From NCBI RefSeq assembly GCF_029983095.1, contig NZ_CP120467.1, positions 1,107,001 through 1,171,000 on the forward strand: a stretch of DNA of 64,000 bases. Direction: 5' to 3'. Below are positions 1 through 11,777 of the stretch, piece by piece. Position 1 is the first letter of the stretch. Each line of letters opens with the position of its first letter. Under the pieces are notes generated by a model that saw only the letters and a list, made by a program, of their open reading frames with translations, did not search any database and was not told the origin of the DNA. Made by a program: the position numbers and the translations under genes. Source of the stretch: Enterococcus montenegrensis. Lineage in GTDB: Bacteria; Bacillota; Bacilli; Lactobacillales; Enterococcaceae.

Positions 1-1
1 T

Positions 2-1000
2 CGGTTAGTCAAAGTTTTGGTTCCTGGTATTAAAAAAGAACAGAAAAAATCGAGCAATCCTTATGAGCAGATGATGAACATTTTTAATACGCAACAAGAA
101 GAACCAAAAGAAGAGTTGACTGAGGAAATCAAAACCAATCGACAAGCAATCTTTGAGCAATTAGAGCGCGGTGTTTTAGATGATCGTGAAGTTACAATTG
201 AAATTGACGAGCCAAAGACCAAAGGCCCAATGATGAACAACGGTTTAGAACAAATGGGAATTGATTTAAACGAAACACTTGATGCTTTAAAACCGCAAAA
301 GAAAGTTGAACGAACGGTAACTGTTAAAGAAGCACGGGAGCTTTTGGTGCAAGAAGAATCTGCTAAACTAGTCAATGACGCAGACATTCACAGTGAAGCC
401 ATTAGACTTGCCCAAGCAAATGGGATCATCTTTATTGATGAATTTGATAAAATCACCTCACGTTCCCAACAGTCCGGCGAAGTTTCAAGAGAAGGCGTCC
501 AACGAGATATTTTACCAATCGTAGAAGGGTCACAAGTGAATACTAAGTATGGAACTATTCAGACCGATTATATTTTATTTATTGCCTCTGGTGCCTTCCA
601 TGTGGCAAAACCTAGTGATTTGATACCAGAATTGCAAGGCCGTTTCCCAATTCGAGTTGAATTGGATGACTTGACAGCTGCTGATTTTGTTAAGATTTTA
701 ACTGAACCGAATAATTCTTTGGTTAAGCAATATATCGCATTACTTAAAACCGAGAATATTAAAGTGATCTTTACTAAAGAAGCCATTGAAAAAATTGCAA
801 CAATTGCTTTTGATGTCAATCGAGATACCGATAATATCGGGGCTAGACGTTTGCATACGATTTTGGAAAAATTGTTGGAAGATCTATTATTTGAAGCACC
901 AGATATGCAAATGGGTGAGATCACCATTACTGCAGCTTATGTAGAAGAAAAACTCGACGCTATTGTTGAAAATCAAGATTTAAGCCGTTACATTTTGTAA
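2..1000 (+). CDS. hslU: HslU (ClpY) ATPase subunit of the HslUV protease, 3' part only
   Basis: AAA+ unfoldase that feeds proteins to the HslV peptidase in the cytoplasm. The reading frame is open from base 2, so the 5' end, including the Walker A loop, lies outside the window; 332 residues are visible. The Walker B segment IIFIDEFDKI is at 424-453, followed by the sensor region GAFHVAKPSDLIPELQGRF (592-648) and the NIGARRLHTI arginine block. The protein ends in RYIL, the conserved HslU tail that docks into HslV. An insertion rich in Glu and Lys between them is the HslU-specific I domain. It is followed 14 nt later by codY, the usual Firmicutes order (hslV-hslU-codY), so the two are probably cotranscribed. 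Confidence 0.96.
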   Translation, partial: RLVKVLVPGIKKEQKKSSNPYEQMMNIFNTQQEEPKEELTEEIKTNRQAIFEQLERGVLDDREVTIEIDEPKTKGPMMNNGLEQMGIDLNETLDALKPQKKVERTVTVKEARELLVQEESAKLVNDADIHSEAIRLAQANGIIFIDEFDKITSRSQQSGEVSREGVQRDILPIVEGSQVNTKYGTIQTDYILFIASGAFHVAKPSDLIPELQGRFPIRVELDDLTAADFVKILTEPNNSLVKQYIALLKTENIKVIFTKEAIEKIATIAFDVNRDTDNIGARRLHTILEKLLEDLLFEAPDMQMGEITITAAYVEEKLDAIVENQDLSRYIL

Positions 1001-1014
1001 TTACAGGAAGGAAA

Positions 1015-1815
1015 ATGAAAAAGATGACAACTTTATTAGATAAAACTCGCCGTATCAACCAATTATTACAACAAAAAAATACGTTTGATATGACTTTGGA
1101 TCTACCTTATAACAATATGGCGCTAATTTTAGGGGATATTTTAGATAGCAACGCCTATATTATCAGTAGTGAGGGTGTCTTGTTGGGCTTTAATGAAAAA
1201 CACGATGTCAACAATGACCGCGTCAAAAATATGTTTGAAGAAAAACAATTTCCACAAATCTATACCGATATGGTAGATCATTTAACGAAAACCGAAGCAA
1301 ATATTCCAATCTCTTCTGATATGACGGCATTTCCTGTTGAACAACGGGAAAAATATCCCAATGGCTTAACTACCGTTGTCCCAATTTTTGGTGCGGGAGA
1401 ACGTTTGGGAACTATTATTTTAGCCCGGATGGATGCAGCTTTTAACGAAGATGACTTGGTTTTAGCTGAATATGGCGCTACCGTAGTCGGAATGCAATTC
1501 CTATATCAAAAATCTCGTGATATTGAAGCGGACGTCAGAAGTGCAACGGCTGTTCAAATGGCGATTAGTACACTTTCTTATAGTGAATTAAAAGCAGTCC
1601 AAGCGATTTTTGCCGCTTTGCAAGGGGATGAAGGACGCTTAACTGCTTCTAGTATTGCCGATGAAATTGGCATTACCCGTTCGGTGATTGTCAATGCCCT
1701 ACGAAAACTAGAATCTGCTGGGATTATTGAGTCACGTTCTTTAGGTATGAAGGGAACGTATTTGCGCGTTTTAAATAAACGCTTCAAAGAAGAATTGGAT
1801 AAACACAGTCACTAG
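1015..1815 (+). CDS. codY: CodY, GTP and branched-chain amino acid sensing global repressor
   Basis: Pleiotropic regulator that represses stationary-phase and amino acid genes when GTP and branched-chain amino acids are high. The N-terminal GAF-type domain begins TLLDKTRRINQLLQ. The C-terminal winged helix has SSIADEIGITRSVIVNALRK followed by LESAGIIESRSLGMKGTYLRV, close to the family consensus. Length is 266 residues from the ATG at 1015, or 263 from the ATG at 1024. AGGA at 1005-1008 suits 1015 (6-nt spacer), but the family usually starts at the MTTLL-type residue, so the start is uncertain by three codons. It lies directly after hslU. Confidence 0.96.
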   Translation: MKKMTTLLDKTRRINQLLQQKNTFDMTLDLPYNNMALILGDILDSNAYIISSEGVLLGFNEKHDVNNDRVKNMFEEKQFPQIYTDMVDHLTKTEANIPISSDMTAFPVEQREKYPNGLTTVVPIFGAGERLGTIILARMDAAFNEDDLVLAEYGATVVGMQFLYQKSRDIEADVRSATAVQMAISTLSYSELKAVQAIFAALQGDEGRLTASSIADEIGITRSVIVNALRKLESAGIIESRSLGMKGTYLRVLNKRFKEELDKHSH

Positions 1816-1872
1816 GATTATAATGAAGTGTATGGTAGCAAAAAGGAAATGTTAAATTAGGAGGTGCCGTAA

Positions 1873-2748
1873 ATGACGGTCACAATTGAAAATGATCAAC
1901 TAAAAGCCCAAATTGCCTTACACGGGGCAGAGTTACAAAGTTTAGTTAGCAAAACAAACGGATTGGAATATATTTGGCAAGCAGATCCGAAATATTGGGG
2001 AAAACATGCGCCGGTTTTATTTCCAATTGTAGGTGCTTTAAAAGAAGATAGCTATCGTTATAAAGATAAAACATATCAGCTGCCAAAGCATGGTTTTGCG
2101 CGCAATATGGACTTTGAACTTTTAGAAGAGACCGGGGATGCCGCTAGCTTTGTTTTAACTGCTACGGCTGAAACTAAGGCAGTTTTTCCTTTTGATTTTG
2201 AACTGATTATTCGCTATGAACTAGGTGGCGATGGTCTAACAGTAAAATATGAAGTGGAAAACTTGGACGAAGAAGAAATGTTCTTTTCAATTGGGGGGCA
2301 TCCAGCCTTTAATGTTCCTTTAGAAGAAGGATTAAGTTTTGAGGATTACTATTTAGCTTTTTCACCTCGTAAATCGCGGTTAAGCTTGCCTCTTGACGGC
2401 AATTATATCAATTTGGAACAACGGACTTTGGGACAAACCAATACGAATTTAGCCTTAACCCATGATATGTTCAAAAATGATGCAGTTATTTTTGAGACAA
2501 AAGGATTAAACGCGATTTCTATTTGTAGTGAAAAATCACCCCATAGTGTTACTTTAAGTTATAAAGATATGCCCTATGTGGGTGTTTGGTCACCTTATCC
2601 AACTGAGTCACCTTTTGTATGTATTGAACCGTGGTGTGGGATTGCTGATACGACAGACGCAACTGGCGAACTAGTTGAAAAACTAGGCATTCAACAATTA
2701 GCTGGTCGCGAAAAATTTGCTACAAAATATGCAATTACCGTTAAATAG
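1873..2748 (+). CDS. Aldose 1-epimerase family protein (LacX/GalM-like)
   Basis: Galactose-mutarotase-like beta-sandwich protein of 291 residues. The N-terminal block has GAELQSLVSK and YIWQADPKYWGKHAPVLFP, the middle has GGHPAFNVPL with the catalytic-type His, and the C-terminal part has SPFVCIEPWCGIAD containing the Glu expected as base. This pattern fits the LacX-like branch rather than classical GalM. AGGAGGT lies 7-8 nt before the ATG. It stands alone between codY and a strong terminator, so no sugar pathway is indicated by its neighbours. The exact substrate (free hexose or hexose phosphate) cannot be read from the sequence. Confidence 0.85.
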   Translation: MTVTIENDQLKAQIALHGAELQSLVSKTNGLEYIWQADPKYWGKHAPVLFPIVGALKEDSYRYKDKTYQLPKHGFARNMDFELLEETGDAASFVLTATAETKAVFPFDFELIIRYELGGDGLTVKYEVENLDEEEMFFSIGGHPAFNVPLEEGLSFEDYYLAFSPRKSRLSLPLDGNYINLEQRTLGQTNTNLALTHDMFKNDAVIFETKGLNAISICSEKSPHSVTLSYKDMPYVGVWSPYPTESPFVCIEPWCGIADTTDATGELVEKLGIQQLAGREKFATKYAITVK

Positions 2749-2753
2749 CTAAT

Positions 2754-2794
2754 AAAAGACCTCTAAAAGTCTTAAGACTTTTAGAGGTCTTTTT
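2754..2794. terminator. Bidirectional rho-independent terminator
   Basis: A perfect 40-nt inverted repeat centred between 2773 and 2774, with A-run and T-run flanks on both sides. It ends the epimerase-like gene on the plus strand and can also stop transcription arriving from plsY on the minus strand. Confidence 0.9.
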
Positions 2795-3003
2795 AAACTG
2801 TGAAGAGAGTACGAATTTTTTAAAGAAAAAAATTGATTTGACTCCTTTGTGCTGTCTGGCTTCATCCACTAGCTCTTGGCGGCAATAAGTCAAAATATCG
2901 AAAAATTTGAAAAGCGATTTAGAAAAATTTCGCCTTATTGCTGACAGAAAAAACGAGTTTTAAAAAACTTCTCTTATTCGAGGTAAAAAGGGGGGAGTTT
3001 ACA

Positions 3004-3639
3004 CTATCTCTTTTTTTTACTGTTTAAACCAAAAGGAATCCGACTTTCACTGCCATCTTTAATCCGTTTGATGTTGTCGCGGTGTCGATAAAAAATGAAA
3101 AGTGTCAGACCAGTTGCAATAATTGTTAACAGCCAGTTGTGTTGTGGTAAAATTTGTGGCCAGACTAGCGGCAAAATAACAGTTGATAGGGTAATTAGAA
3201 CGGCTGCAATCATACTTGTTAAGCTCACCATACTTGTGATAAAGAGGCAAACAACAAAAATTGTCGCGGAGTAGATAAAAAAGATAGGGCTATAGCCTAA
3301 TAACATCCCAGCACTGGTCGCGACCGCCTTGCCACCTTTAAAGCCGGCAAAAATCGGGAAGGTATGACCTAAAATTGCGCAAACGCCAAACCATAACGGG
3401 TTAATATTTGTTACATGAAATAAGCTTGGCAATAGTGTGGCTAAAGTTCCCTTCAAAATATCCATCAGTAAAACGACAGTTCCAGCTGGCTTTCCTAAAA
3501 CACGAAATGTATTAGTAGTACCAGTATTACCGCTGCCGAACTGGCGAATATCTTTTTTGTAAAATAGTTTCCCAATCCAAACACCAGAAGGAATAGATCC
3601 TAATAAATAGGCGATTATCATTAAAATAATTACTTTCAT
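3004..3639 (-). CDS. plsY: PlsY, acyl-phosphate:glycerol-3-phosphate acyltransferase
   Basis: Integral membrane enzyme that makes lysophosphatidic acid from acyl-phosphate, the first acylation in phospholipid synthesis. The 211-residue protein has about five hydrophobic segments. The signature loops are present: [38 protein letters not shown] and [21 protein letters not shown]. The ATG at 3639 is preferred because TTGAGG sits just upstream with good spacing; a TTG at 3651 gives four extra residues but overlaps that ribosome site. A divergent promoter for this gene lies at 3669-3697. Confidence 0.95.
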   Translation of the reverse strand: MKVIILMIIAYLLGSIPSGVWIGKLFYKKDIRQFGSGNTGTTNTFRVLGKPAGTVVLLMDILKGTLATLLPSLFHVTNINPLWFGVCAILGHTFPIFAGFKGGKAVATSAGMLLGYSPIFFIYSATIFVVCLFITSMVSLTSMIAAVLITLSTVILPLVWPQILPQHNWLLTIIATGLTLFIFYRHRDNIKRIKDGSESRIPFGLNSKKKR

Positions 3640-3668
3640 AAATAACCTCAATTCTTCAAACTAGCGTA

Positions 3669-3697
3669 ATTTTAGCATGAAAGAAATGCAGGAACAA
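3669..3697 (-). promoter_or_regulatory. Promoter of plsY
   Basis: On the minus strand TTGTTC (3692-3697) and TAAAAT (3669-3674) are separated by 17 nt, with an extended TGC before the -10. Good match to a vegetative sigma promoter, 30 nt upstream of the plsY start. Confidence 0.6.
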
Positions 3698-3701
3698 CTC
3701 T

Positions 3702-3730
3702 TTGCCAATATTTCTTCAATAGGATATAGT
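3702..3730 (+). promoter_or_regulatory. Promoter of the CoA-binding protein gene
   Basis: TTGCCA (3702-3707) and TATAGT (3725-3730) are separated by 17 nt, 40 nt before the start codon at 3770. It diverges from the plsY promoter. Confidence 0.6.
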
Positions 3731-3769
3731 CTAGGTGGTTGATAATTAAACTTCTAAAGGAGTGGTAGT

Positions 3770-4192
3770 ATGTTTCAAAATCCTAGTCAAGAAAAAATTC
3801 TTCAAATTTTAAAAGAAGCAAAAACGATTGCGGTAGTTGGCTTGAGCCCAAAGGAAGATCGTACCAGTTTTCAAATCGCACGGCTACTACAAAACTACGG
3901 TTATCGAATTATTCCGGTGAATCCACAACATGCTGGTAGTGAAATTTTAGGTGAAAAAGTTTATTCTGATTTAGCCAGTGTTCCTGAAAAAATTGACATT
4001 GTGGATATCTTCCGTCGCAGCGAGTTTTTGCCAGACGTTGCAGCAGACTTTTTAAAGATAGATGCCAAGGTTTACTGGGCGCAACTTGGTTTAGAAAATG
4101 AGCAAGCTTGGGAAATGCTGCATGAAGCAAAACGAGATGATGTAATTATGAATCGTTGTATCAAAATTGAGTTAAACAAAATGGGCGCATAA
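3770..4192 (+). CDS. CoA-binding domain protein (YccU-like)
   Basis: A single Rossmann-type CoA_binding domain of 140 residues. The N-terminal glycine region IAVVGLSPKEDRTSFQIAR is followed by GYRIIPVNPQHAGSEILGEK, VDIVDIFRRSEFLPDVA and WAQLGLENEQAWEM, the standard order of this family of stand-alone domains related to succinyl-CoA ligase alpha. AAAGGAG lies ahead of the ATG. Its physiological role is unknown in any species I can name. It is a single-gene unit with its own promoter and terminator. Confidence 0.85.
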   Translation: MFQNPSQEKILQILKEAKTIAVVGLSPKEDRTSFQIARLLQNYGYRIIPVNPQHAGSEILGEKVYSDLASVPEKIDIVDIFRRSEFLPDVAADFLKIDAKVYWAQLGLENEQAWEMLHEAKRDDVIMNRCIKIELNKMGA

Positions 4193-4211
4193 TATTTTTA
4201 ATAAAAAAATC

Positions 4212-4266
4212 ACTAAGCAAACTTGAGGCTAAAAGAGCAGTTACAAAAAGTTTGCTTAGTTTTTTT
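4212..4266 (+). terminator. Rho-independent terminator with a long loop
   Basis: A 13-bp perfect stem (4212-4224 with 4248-4260) closes a 23-nt loop and is followed by a run of T. It ends the CoA-binding protein gene. Confidence 0.85.
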
Positions 4267-4491
4267 GTCTGAAAAGGCGTGACTTTGACTGTATAACGAA
4301 TACGTAAAAATTTGACGTTTAAGTAAAATAAGCTTTATTTTGAATTGTAATTGCATTTATACGTATTTTTCTTTAAAATAAAACAAGAACGTATGTTTGT
4401 GTTTTTCTTTGTGGTTTGAACATCTCCTGTACTCTTGCCTATTTAATACTTTTTTTCACAGGTTTTTTAGAGTAAGATAGAAGGAGCGCTT

Positions 4492-6618
<2,127 letters not shown>

Positions 6619-6629
6619 GAGGTGGCAAA

Positions 6630-9083
6630 GTGGAACACAATCATAATATTCAAGAATTAACACTTGAGGAAGTCATGGGCGACCGCTTTGGCCGCTATTC
6701 AAAATATATTATTCAAGAACGTGCATTACCAGATATCAGAGACGGTTTAAAACCGGTACAACGCCGGATTTTATATGCTATGAACAAAGATGGTAATACT
6801 TACGAAAAAGCCTTTCGTAAGTCAGCGAAGTCTGTCGGCAATATCATGGGGAATTACCACCCCCATGGTGACAGTAGTATTTACGAAGCCATGGTTCGGA
6901 TGAGTCAAGACTGGAAACTACGAGCCATCTTAATTGAAATGCACGGTAACAACGGGAGTATGGATGGTGATCCTCCTGCGGCAATGCGTTATACAGAAGC
7001 GCGCTTATCACAATTAAGTGGTGAAATGCTAAAAGATATTGAAAAAGAAACAGTTGATATGGTTTGGAATTTTGATGATACTGAAAAAGAACCGACTGTT
7101 TTACCAGCAAAATTTCCTAACCTTTTGGTGAATGGTTCAACTGGGATTTCTGCTGGTTATGCCACCGAAATTCCAACACACAATTTAGCTGAAGTAATTA
7201 ACGGTACGATTTATCTCATTGACCATCCTAATGCTAGTTTGGATAAATTAATGGAATTTATTCCGGGTCCAGATTTTCCTACTGGCGGAATTTTACAAGG
7301 TAAAGCAGAACTGAAAAAAGCTTATGAAACTGGAAAAGGCAAAGCGATTGTCCGCTCTCAAACGGAGATTGAAAAAATCAAAGGGAATAAAGAGCAGATC
7401 GTTGTGAATGAAATTCCTTATGAAGTGAATAAAGCTACCTTGGTGAAGAAAATCGATGAAATTCGTTTGGCAAAAAAAATTGACGGAATTGCTGAGGTTC
7501 GGGATGAAACAGATAGAACTGGGTTGCGAATTGTTGTAGAATTGAAAAAAGATGCCAACGCCGAGGGTATTTTAAATTATCTGTTTAAAAATACGGAACT
7601 GCAAATTAACTACAACTTTAATATGGTTGCTATTGATGAGATGCGGCCAAAACAAGTTGGATTAGTCACAATTTTGCAAAGCTATGTCAAACATCGAAGA
7701 GACGTTGTGATAAAACGGAGTCGGTTTGAGTTAGATAAAGCGCAAAAACGTCAGCATATCGTTGATGGTTTAATGAAAGCATTGTCGATTTTAGATGAAG
7801 TCATCGCCACGATTCGTGGTAGTAAAGACAAAAAAGATGCTAAAAATAATTTAATTGTAGCTCATGGCTTTACTGAAGCCCAAGCTGAAGCAATTGTTAA
7901 TTTGCAATTGTATCGTCTAACCAATACAGATATTACGCAATTACAACAAGAGGCAAAAGAATTAGCTGCGTATATTACGGAATTAAAAAAGATCTTGGAT
8001 GATGAGACTGAACTTTTAAGCGTGATAAAAAAAGAGCTAAAAGAAGTGAAAAAACAATATGGACAGCCGCGGCTAACGCAAATTGAAGCGGAAATTAAAG
8101 AGCTGAAAATTGAGACAGAGGTTTTAGTCGCTCAAGAAGATGTTATTGTTTCTGTTACCCATGAAGGATATATCAAACGCAGTAGTCTGCGTTCTTATGC
8201 AGCTTCTAAACCAGAAGAGCTGGGAATGAAAGATGGGGACTTTGTGTTATATACAGGTGAGGTCAACACTTTGGACCATATACTGCTAATTACTAACAAA
8301 GGAAATGTTATTTATCGTCCAGTTCATGAACTACCTGATTTACGTTGGAAAGAAATTGGGGAACATATTTCGCAAACGATGTTGAATATGGCAGTGGATG
8401 AGGCGATTATTGCCGTTTATCCTTACAAGCAAATAGATCCGGCTAAAAACTTTGTTGTGATAACAAAAAATGGTTTTATTAAGCAGACGAAAATGTCGGA
8501 ATTTGAGCCATGGCGAACTTATAAGAGTCGTCCGTTAGCGATTGTGAAATTCAAAGATGCTGATGATGTTATAACAGATGTCTTTTTAGTCGATGAAAAC
8601 GATACGTTAGATGTTTTTCTAGTAAGTCATCGTGGTTTTGGTTTACGCTATCCACTAAGCGAGGTACCACTAGTAGGTCCAAAAGCTGCTGGCGTTAAGT
8701 CAATTAATTTAAAAGCCGAGGATTTTGTAGTAAACGGCTTGTTGGTATATCCGATGGGGGATAATCCGGTAGTTATCGTAACCCAAAGAGGTGGCGTGAA
8801 ACGAATGCTAGCTCAAGAGTTAAATCAATTAGGCCGAGCTAAGCGTGGCTTAATGGTGCTAAGAGAACTTAAAAATAATCCTCATCGCATCATTTATATG
8901 GGTGATGGTGTGGATCAAACATTGTTATTAACCAATCAAAAAGGGCAACAAACAGAAATTGACGTCAAGGATTTTAATATTTCTGATCGAACTTCAAATG
9001 GTTCATTTGTTATGGATGAAAAAAATGGCGGGCAAGTAATCGATGTTAAAGAAATTAAACAGCCGGTTGTTGTCAAAAATTAA
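6630..9083 (+). CDS. parC: DNA topoisomerase IV subunit A
   Basis: DNA breaking and rejoining subunit of topoisomerase IV, 817 residues. The winged-helix region carries the quinolone determinant HPHGDSSIYEAM, with Ser82 and Glu86 (equivalent to Ser80 and Glu84 of other cocci), and the catalytic Tyr121 in AAMRYTEARLS. The C-terminal half contains the GyrA/ParC beta-pinwheel repeats. The start is GTG at 6630, with AGGAGGTGG overlapping the parE stop, so the two subunits are translationally linked. Confidence 0.96.
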   Translation: MEHNHNIQELTLEEVMGDRFGRYSKYIIQERALPDIRDGLKPVQRRILYAMNKDGNTYEKAFRKSAKSVGNIMGNYHPHGDSSIYEAMVRMSQDWKLRAILIEMHGNNGSMDGDPPAAMRYTEARLSQLSGEMLKDIEKETVDMVWNFDDTEKEPTVLPAKFPNLLVNGSTGISAGYATEIPTHNLAEVINGTIYLIDHPNASLDKLMEFIPGPDFPTGGILQGKAELKKAYETGKGKAIVRSQTEIEKIKGNKEQIVVNEIPYEVNKATLVKKIDEIRLAKKIDGIAEVRDETDRTGLRIVVELKKDANAEGILNYLFKNTELQINYNFNMVAIDEMRPKQVGLVTILQSYVKHRRDVVIKRSRFELDKAQKRQHIVDGLMKALSILDEVIATIRGSKDKKDAKNNLIVAHGFTEAQAEAIVNLQLYRLTNTDITQLQQEAKELAAYITELKKILDDETELLSVIKKELKEVKKQYGQPRLTQIEAEIKELKIETEVLVAQEDVIVSVTHEGYIKRSSLRSYAASKPEELGMKDGDFVLYTGEVNTLDHILLITNKGNVIYRPVHELPDLRWKEIGEHISQTMLNMAVDEAIIAVYPYKQIDPAKNFVVITKNGFIKQTKMSEFEPWRTYKSRPLAIVKFKDADDVITDVFLVDENDTLDVFLVSHRGFGLRYPLSEVPLVGPKAAGVKSINLKAEDFVVNGLLVYPMGDNPVVIVTQRGGVKRMLAQELNQLGRAKRGLMVLRELKNNPHRIIYMGDGVDQTLLLTNQKGQQTEIDVKDFNISDRTSNGSFVMDEKNGGQVIDVKEIKQPVVVKN

Positions 9084-9104
9084 TCTGTTATAATAGTTGT
9101 ATTT

Positions 9105-9141
9105 AAAAAGCATTTCTGTGTTAATACAGAAATGCTTTTTT
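9105..9141 (+). terminator. Terminator after parC
   Basis: A 15-bp stem (9105-9119 with 9126-9140), six-base loop, ends in a T-run. Confidence 0.88.
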
Positions 9142-9282
9142 GTGAGCATGAAGAAGAGTGAAAGGGCTTATTTAACAAAATAATAAGATGTTTACATATG
9201 GGGTAATCATTGATTTAATGGGGTTTATAAGGACGTTCATAAGATAACGAGGTGAATAGTTCATCTACACACAAGAAAATGC

Positions 9283-9310
9283 TTGCAAAGTCAAAGTGAT
9301 GTGTTATACT
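9283..9310 (+). promoter_or_regulatory. Promoter of pfl
   Basis: TTGCAA (9283-9288) and an extended -10, TGTTATACT, with TATACT at 9305-9310; the spacer is 16 nt. It lies 54 nt before the pfl ATG. A strong promoter would suit this abundant enzyme. A weak cre-like stretch near 9159-9174 has two mismatches and is not called. Confidence 0.6.
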
Positions 9311-9363
9311 GTGTTCGTAAAGCTGTTACATAAGTATAGCTAATTTTTAAGGAGGTCCATTCA

Positions 9364-11592
9364 ATGGAACAATGGAACGGATTTAAAGGCAAAGCTTGGC
9401 AAAACGAAGTTAACGTACGTGATTTTATCCAAGCAAACTACACACAATTTGACGGCACAGATGAATTTCTAGCTGGCCCAACAGAAGCTACCACAAAACT
9501 TTGGGATCAAGTAATGGAATTAAACAAACAAGAACGCGACAACGGTGGCGTTTTAGACATGGACACAAAAGTAGTTTCAACGATTACTTCTCATGGTCCT
9601 GGTTATTTAAATAAAGATTTAGAAACAGTGGTTGGTTTCCAAACAGACAAACCTTTCAAACGTGGTTTACAACCATTCGGTGGAATTCGTATGTCTGAAC
9701 AAGCCGCTGAAGAATACGGTTTTGAAATCGATCCTGAAATTTCACATATCTTCCGCGACTACCGCAAAACTCATAACCAAGGGGTCTTTGATGCATATAC
9801 ACCAGAAATGCGCGCAGCACGCCGCTCAGGTGTCATTACTGGTTTACCAGATGCCTATGGCCGTGGCCGTATTATCGGCGACTACCGTCGGATTGCATTA
9901 TACGGGGTGGACTTTTTAATTAAAGAAAAACAAAAAGATTTAGCCAACTGTGGGAACGGTACAATGTCAGAAGACATCATCCGTCAACGGGAAGAATTAA
10001 GCGAACAAATTCGTGCGTTAGCTGAATTAAAAGAATTAGGTAACATTTACGGTTTTGATATTTCACAACCTGCGACAAACGCAAAAGAAGCTTTCCAATG
10101 GTTATACTTAGGCTACTTAGCTGCAATCAAAGAACAAAATGGTGCAGCAATGTCATTGGGTCGGACATCGACTTTCTTAGACATTTATGTGGAACGCGAC
10201 TTAGAAAACGGCGTGATTACAGAAGAAGAAGCACAAGAAATCGTGGATCATTTCGTTATGAAATTACGTCTTGTAAAATTCGCTCGGACACCTGAATACA
10301 ATGCCCTATTTTCTGGGGATCCAACATGGGTAACAGAATCAATCGGTGGTGTGGGTGAAGACGGACGTCACATGGTAACAAAAAACAGCTTCCGTTTCTT
10401 ACACACATTAGCAAACTTAGGTCCTGCGCCAGAACCAAACTTGACAGTTTTATGGTCAACACGTTTACCACACAACTTCAAAACTTTCTGTGCGAAAATG
10501 AGTATCCAAACATCTGCGATTCAATATGAAAACGATGATGTGATGCGTCCTCATTGGGGCGATGACTACGGAATCGCTTGTTGTGTATCGGCAATGCGCA
10601 TTGGGAAACAAATGCAATTTTTCGGTGCTCGTGCAAACTTAGCGAAAACCTTGTTATACGCAATTAACGGTGGGGTTGATGAAAAATCAAAAGCACAAGT
10701 AGGACCAAAATATCAACCAATCACTTCTGAATATCTAGAATACGATGAAGTTTTAGCCAAATATGATGCCATGATGGACTGGATTACAGAATTGTACTTG
10801 AATACATTAAACATCATTCACTACATGCACGATAAATATTCTTACGAACGGATTGAAATGGCATTACAAGATACAGATATCCTACGCACAATGGCAACTG
10901 GTATTGCTGGTTTCTCTGTTGCAGTTGACTCATTATCTGCCATTAAATATGCCAAAGTGAAAACAGTTCGTGATGAAAATGGAATCGTAGAAGACTACGT
11001 GATTGAAGGCGACTATCCTAAATACGGCAATAACGATGATCGCGTGGATGAAATCGCGGTGAACTTATTGAAAACCTTCATGACGAAAGTAAAACGTAAC
11101 AAAACTTACCGTGATGCAAAACACACCACATCTATTCTTACAATCACATCCAATGTGGTTTATGGGAAGAAAACAGGGAATACACCAGACGGACGTCGTG
11201 CGGGCCAACCATTTGCGCCAGGGGCTAACCCAATGCATGGACGCGACACACATGGTGCGTTAGCAAGCTTGTCTTCAGTTGCGAAAATTCCTTACGACTA
11301 TTCATTAGATGGTATTTCAAATACGTTTTCTATCGTACCAAAAGCCTTAGGTCGTGACGAAGCAACCCAAGAAGAAAACTTAGCAACCATGTTAGACGGA
11401 TATGCAACAAAAGGTGGTCACCACTTGAACATTAACGTCTTCAACCGGGATACCTTGTTAGATGCGCAAGCACATCCAGAAAAATACCCACAATTAACAA
11501 TTCGGGTATCTGGTTATGCCGTAAACTTCATTAAGTTAACGAAAGAACAACAAGATGACGTTATTGCACGGACAATGCACGAATCTATGTAA
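9364..11592 (+). CDS. pflB: Formate C-acetyltransferase (pyruvate formate-lyase)
   Basis: Glycyl-radical enzyme that converts pyruvate and CoA to acetyl-CoA and formate in anaerobic mixed-acid fermentation. The 742-residue protein has the adjacent active-site cysteines Cys406-Cys407 in [13 protein letters not shown] and the radical glycine Gly717 in RVSGYAV near the C-terminus. Codon use is strongly biased (many AAC, GAC and CGT codons, few rare ones), as expected for a highly expressed gene. AAGGAGGT precedes the ATG. Its activase follows downstream but is separated by two terminator-like hairpins. Confidence 0.98.
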   Translation: MEQWNGFKGKAWQNEVNVRDFIQANYTQFDGTDEFLAGPTEATTKLWDQVMELNKQERDNGGVLDMDTKVVSTITSHGPGYLNKDLETVVGFQTDKPFKRGLQPFGGIRMSEQAAEEYGFEIDPEISHIFRDYRKTHNQGVFDAYTPEMRAARRSGVITGLPDAYGRGRIIGDYRRIALYGVDFLIKEKQKDLANCGNGTMSEDIIRQREELSEQIRALAELKELGNIYGFDISQPATNAKEAFQWLYLGYLAAIKEQNGAAMSLGRTSTFLDIYVERDLENGVITEEEAQEIVDHFVMKLRLVKFARTPEYNALFSGDPTWVTESIGGVGEDGRHMVTKNSFRFLHTLANLGPAPEPNLTVLWSTRLPHNFKTFCAKMSIQTSAIQYENDDVMRPHWGDDYGIACCVSAMRIGKQMQFFGARANLAKTLLYAINGGVDEKSKAQVGPKYQPITSEYLEYDEVLAKYDAMMDWITELYLNTLNIIHYMHDKYSYERIEMALQDTDILRTMATGIAGFSVAVDSLSAIKYAKVKTVRDENGIVEDYVIEGDYPKYGNNDDRVDEIAVNLLKTFMTKVKRNKTYRDAKHTTSILTITSNVVYGKKTGNTPDGRRAGQPFAPGANPMHGRDTHGALASLSSVAKIPYDYSLDGISNTFSIVPKALGRDEATQEENLATMLDGYATKGGHHLNINVFNRDTLLDAQAHPEKYPQLTIRVSGYAVNFIKLTKEQQDDVIARTMHESM

Positions 11593-11616
11593 TTTCAATT
11601 TTAAACGTACTACAAG

Positions 11617-11652
11617 GTGGCGGATGGGAAACTATCCGTCACTTTTTATTTT
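11617..11652 (+). terminator. Terminator after pfl
   Basis: A 9-bp stem with one G-U pair (11617-11625 with 11634-11642), followed by a T-rich tail. Confidence 0.75.
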
Positions 11653-11685
11653 TGCTTGTCCTCTTCTTCACAAAAAACGTAGTGA

Positions 11686-11731
11686 AAAAGAGGCTGGAAT
11701 TGCGGCATAAAAAATTTCTAGCCTCTTTTTT
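11686..11731 (+). terminator. Second terminator-like hairpin between pfl and pflA
   Basis: The arm AAAAAGAGGCTGGAA near 11686-11700 pairs with TTTCTAGCCTCTTTTTT near 11714-11731, with one G-U pair. It has the form of the AAAAGAGGCT..AGCCTCTTTT intergenic terminators common in enterococci. It ends only about 30 nt before the pflA ribosome site. Confidence 0.65.
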
Positions 11732-11777
11732 GAGACGTTTGTTTCAAGTATTTCATATACGAAAGGAAGTCATAAGC

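Noticed and set aside
2795..3003. Possible small RNA in the gap after the 2754 terminator
   Set aside because: No promoter, hairpin plus T-run, or recognised RNA pattern could be shown.
11652..11777. N-terminal extension of pflA
   Set aside because: It spans two terminator hairpins and lacks a ribosome site; family sequence starts at 11778.
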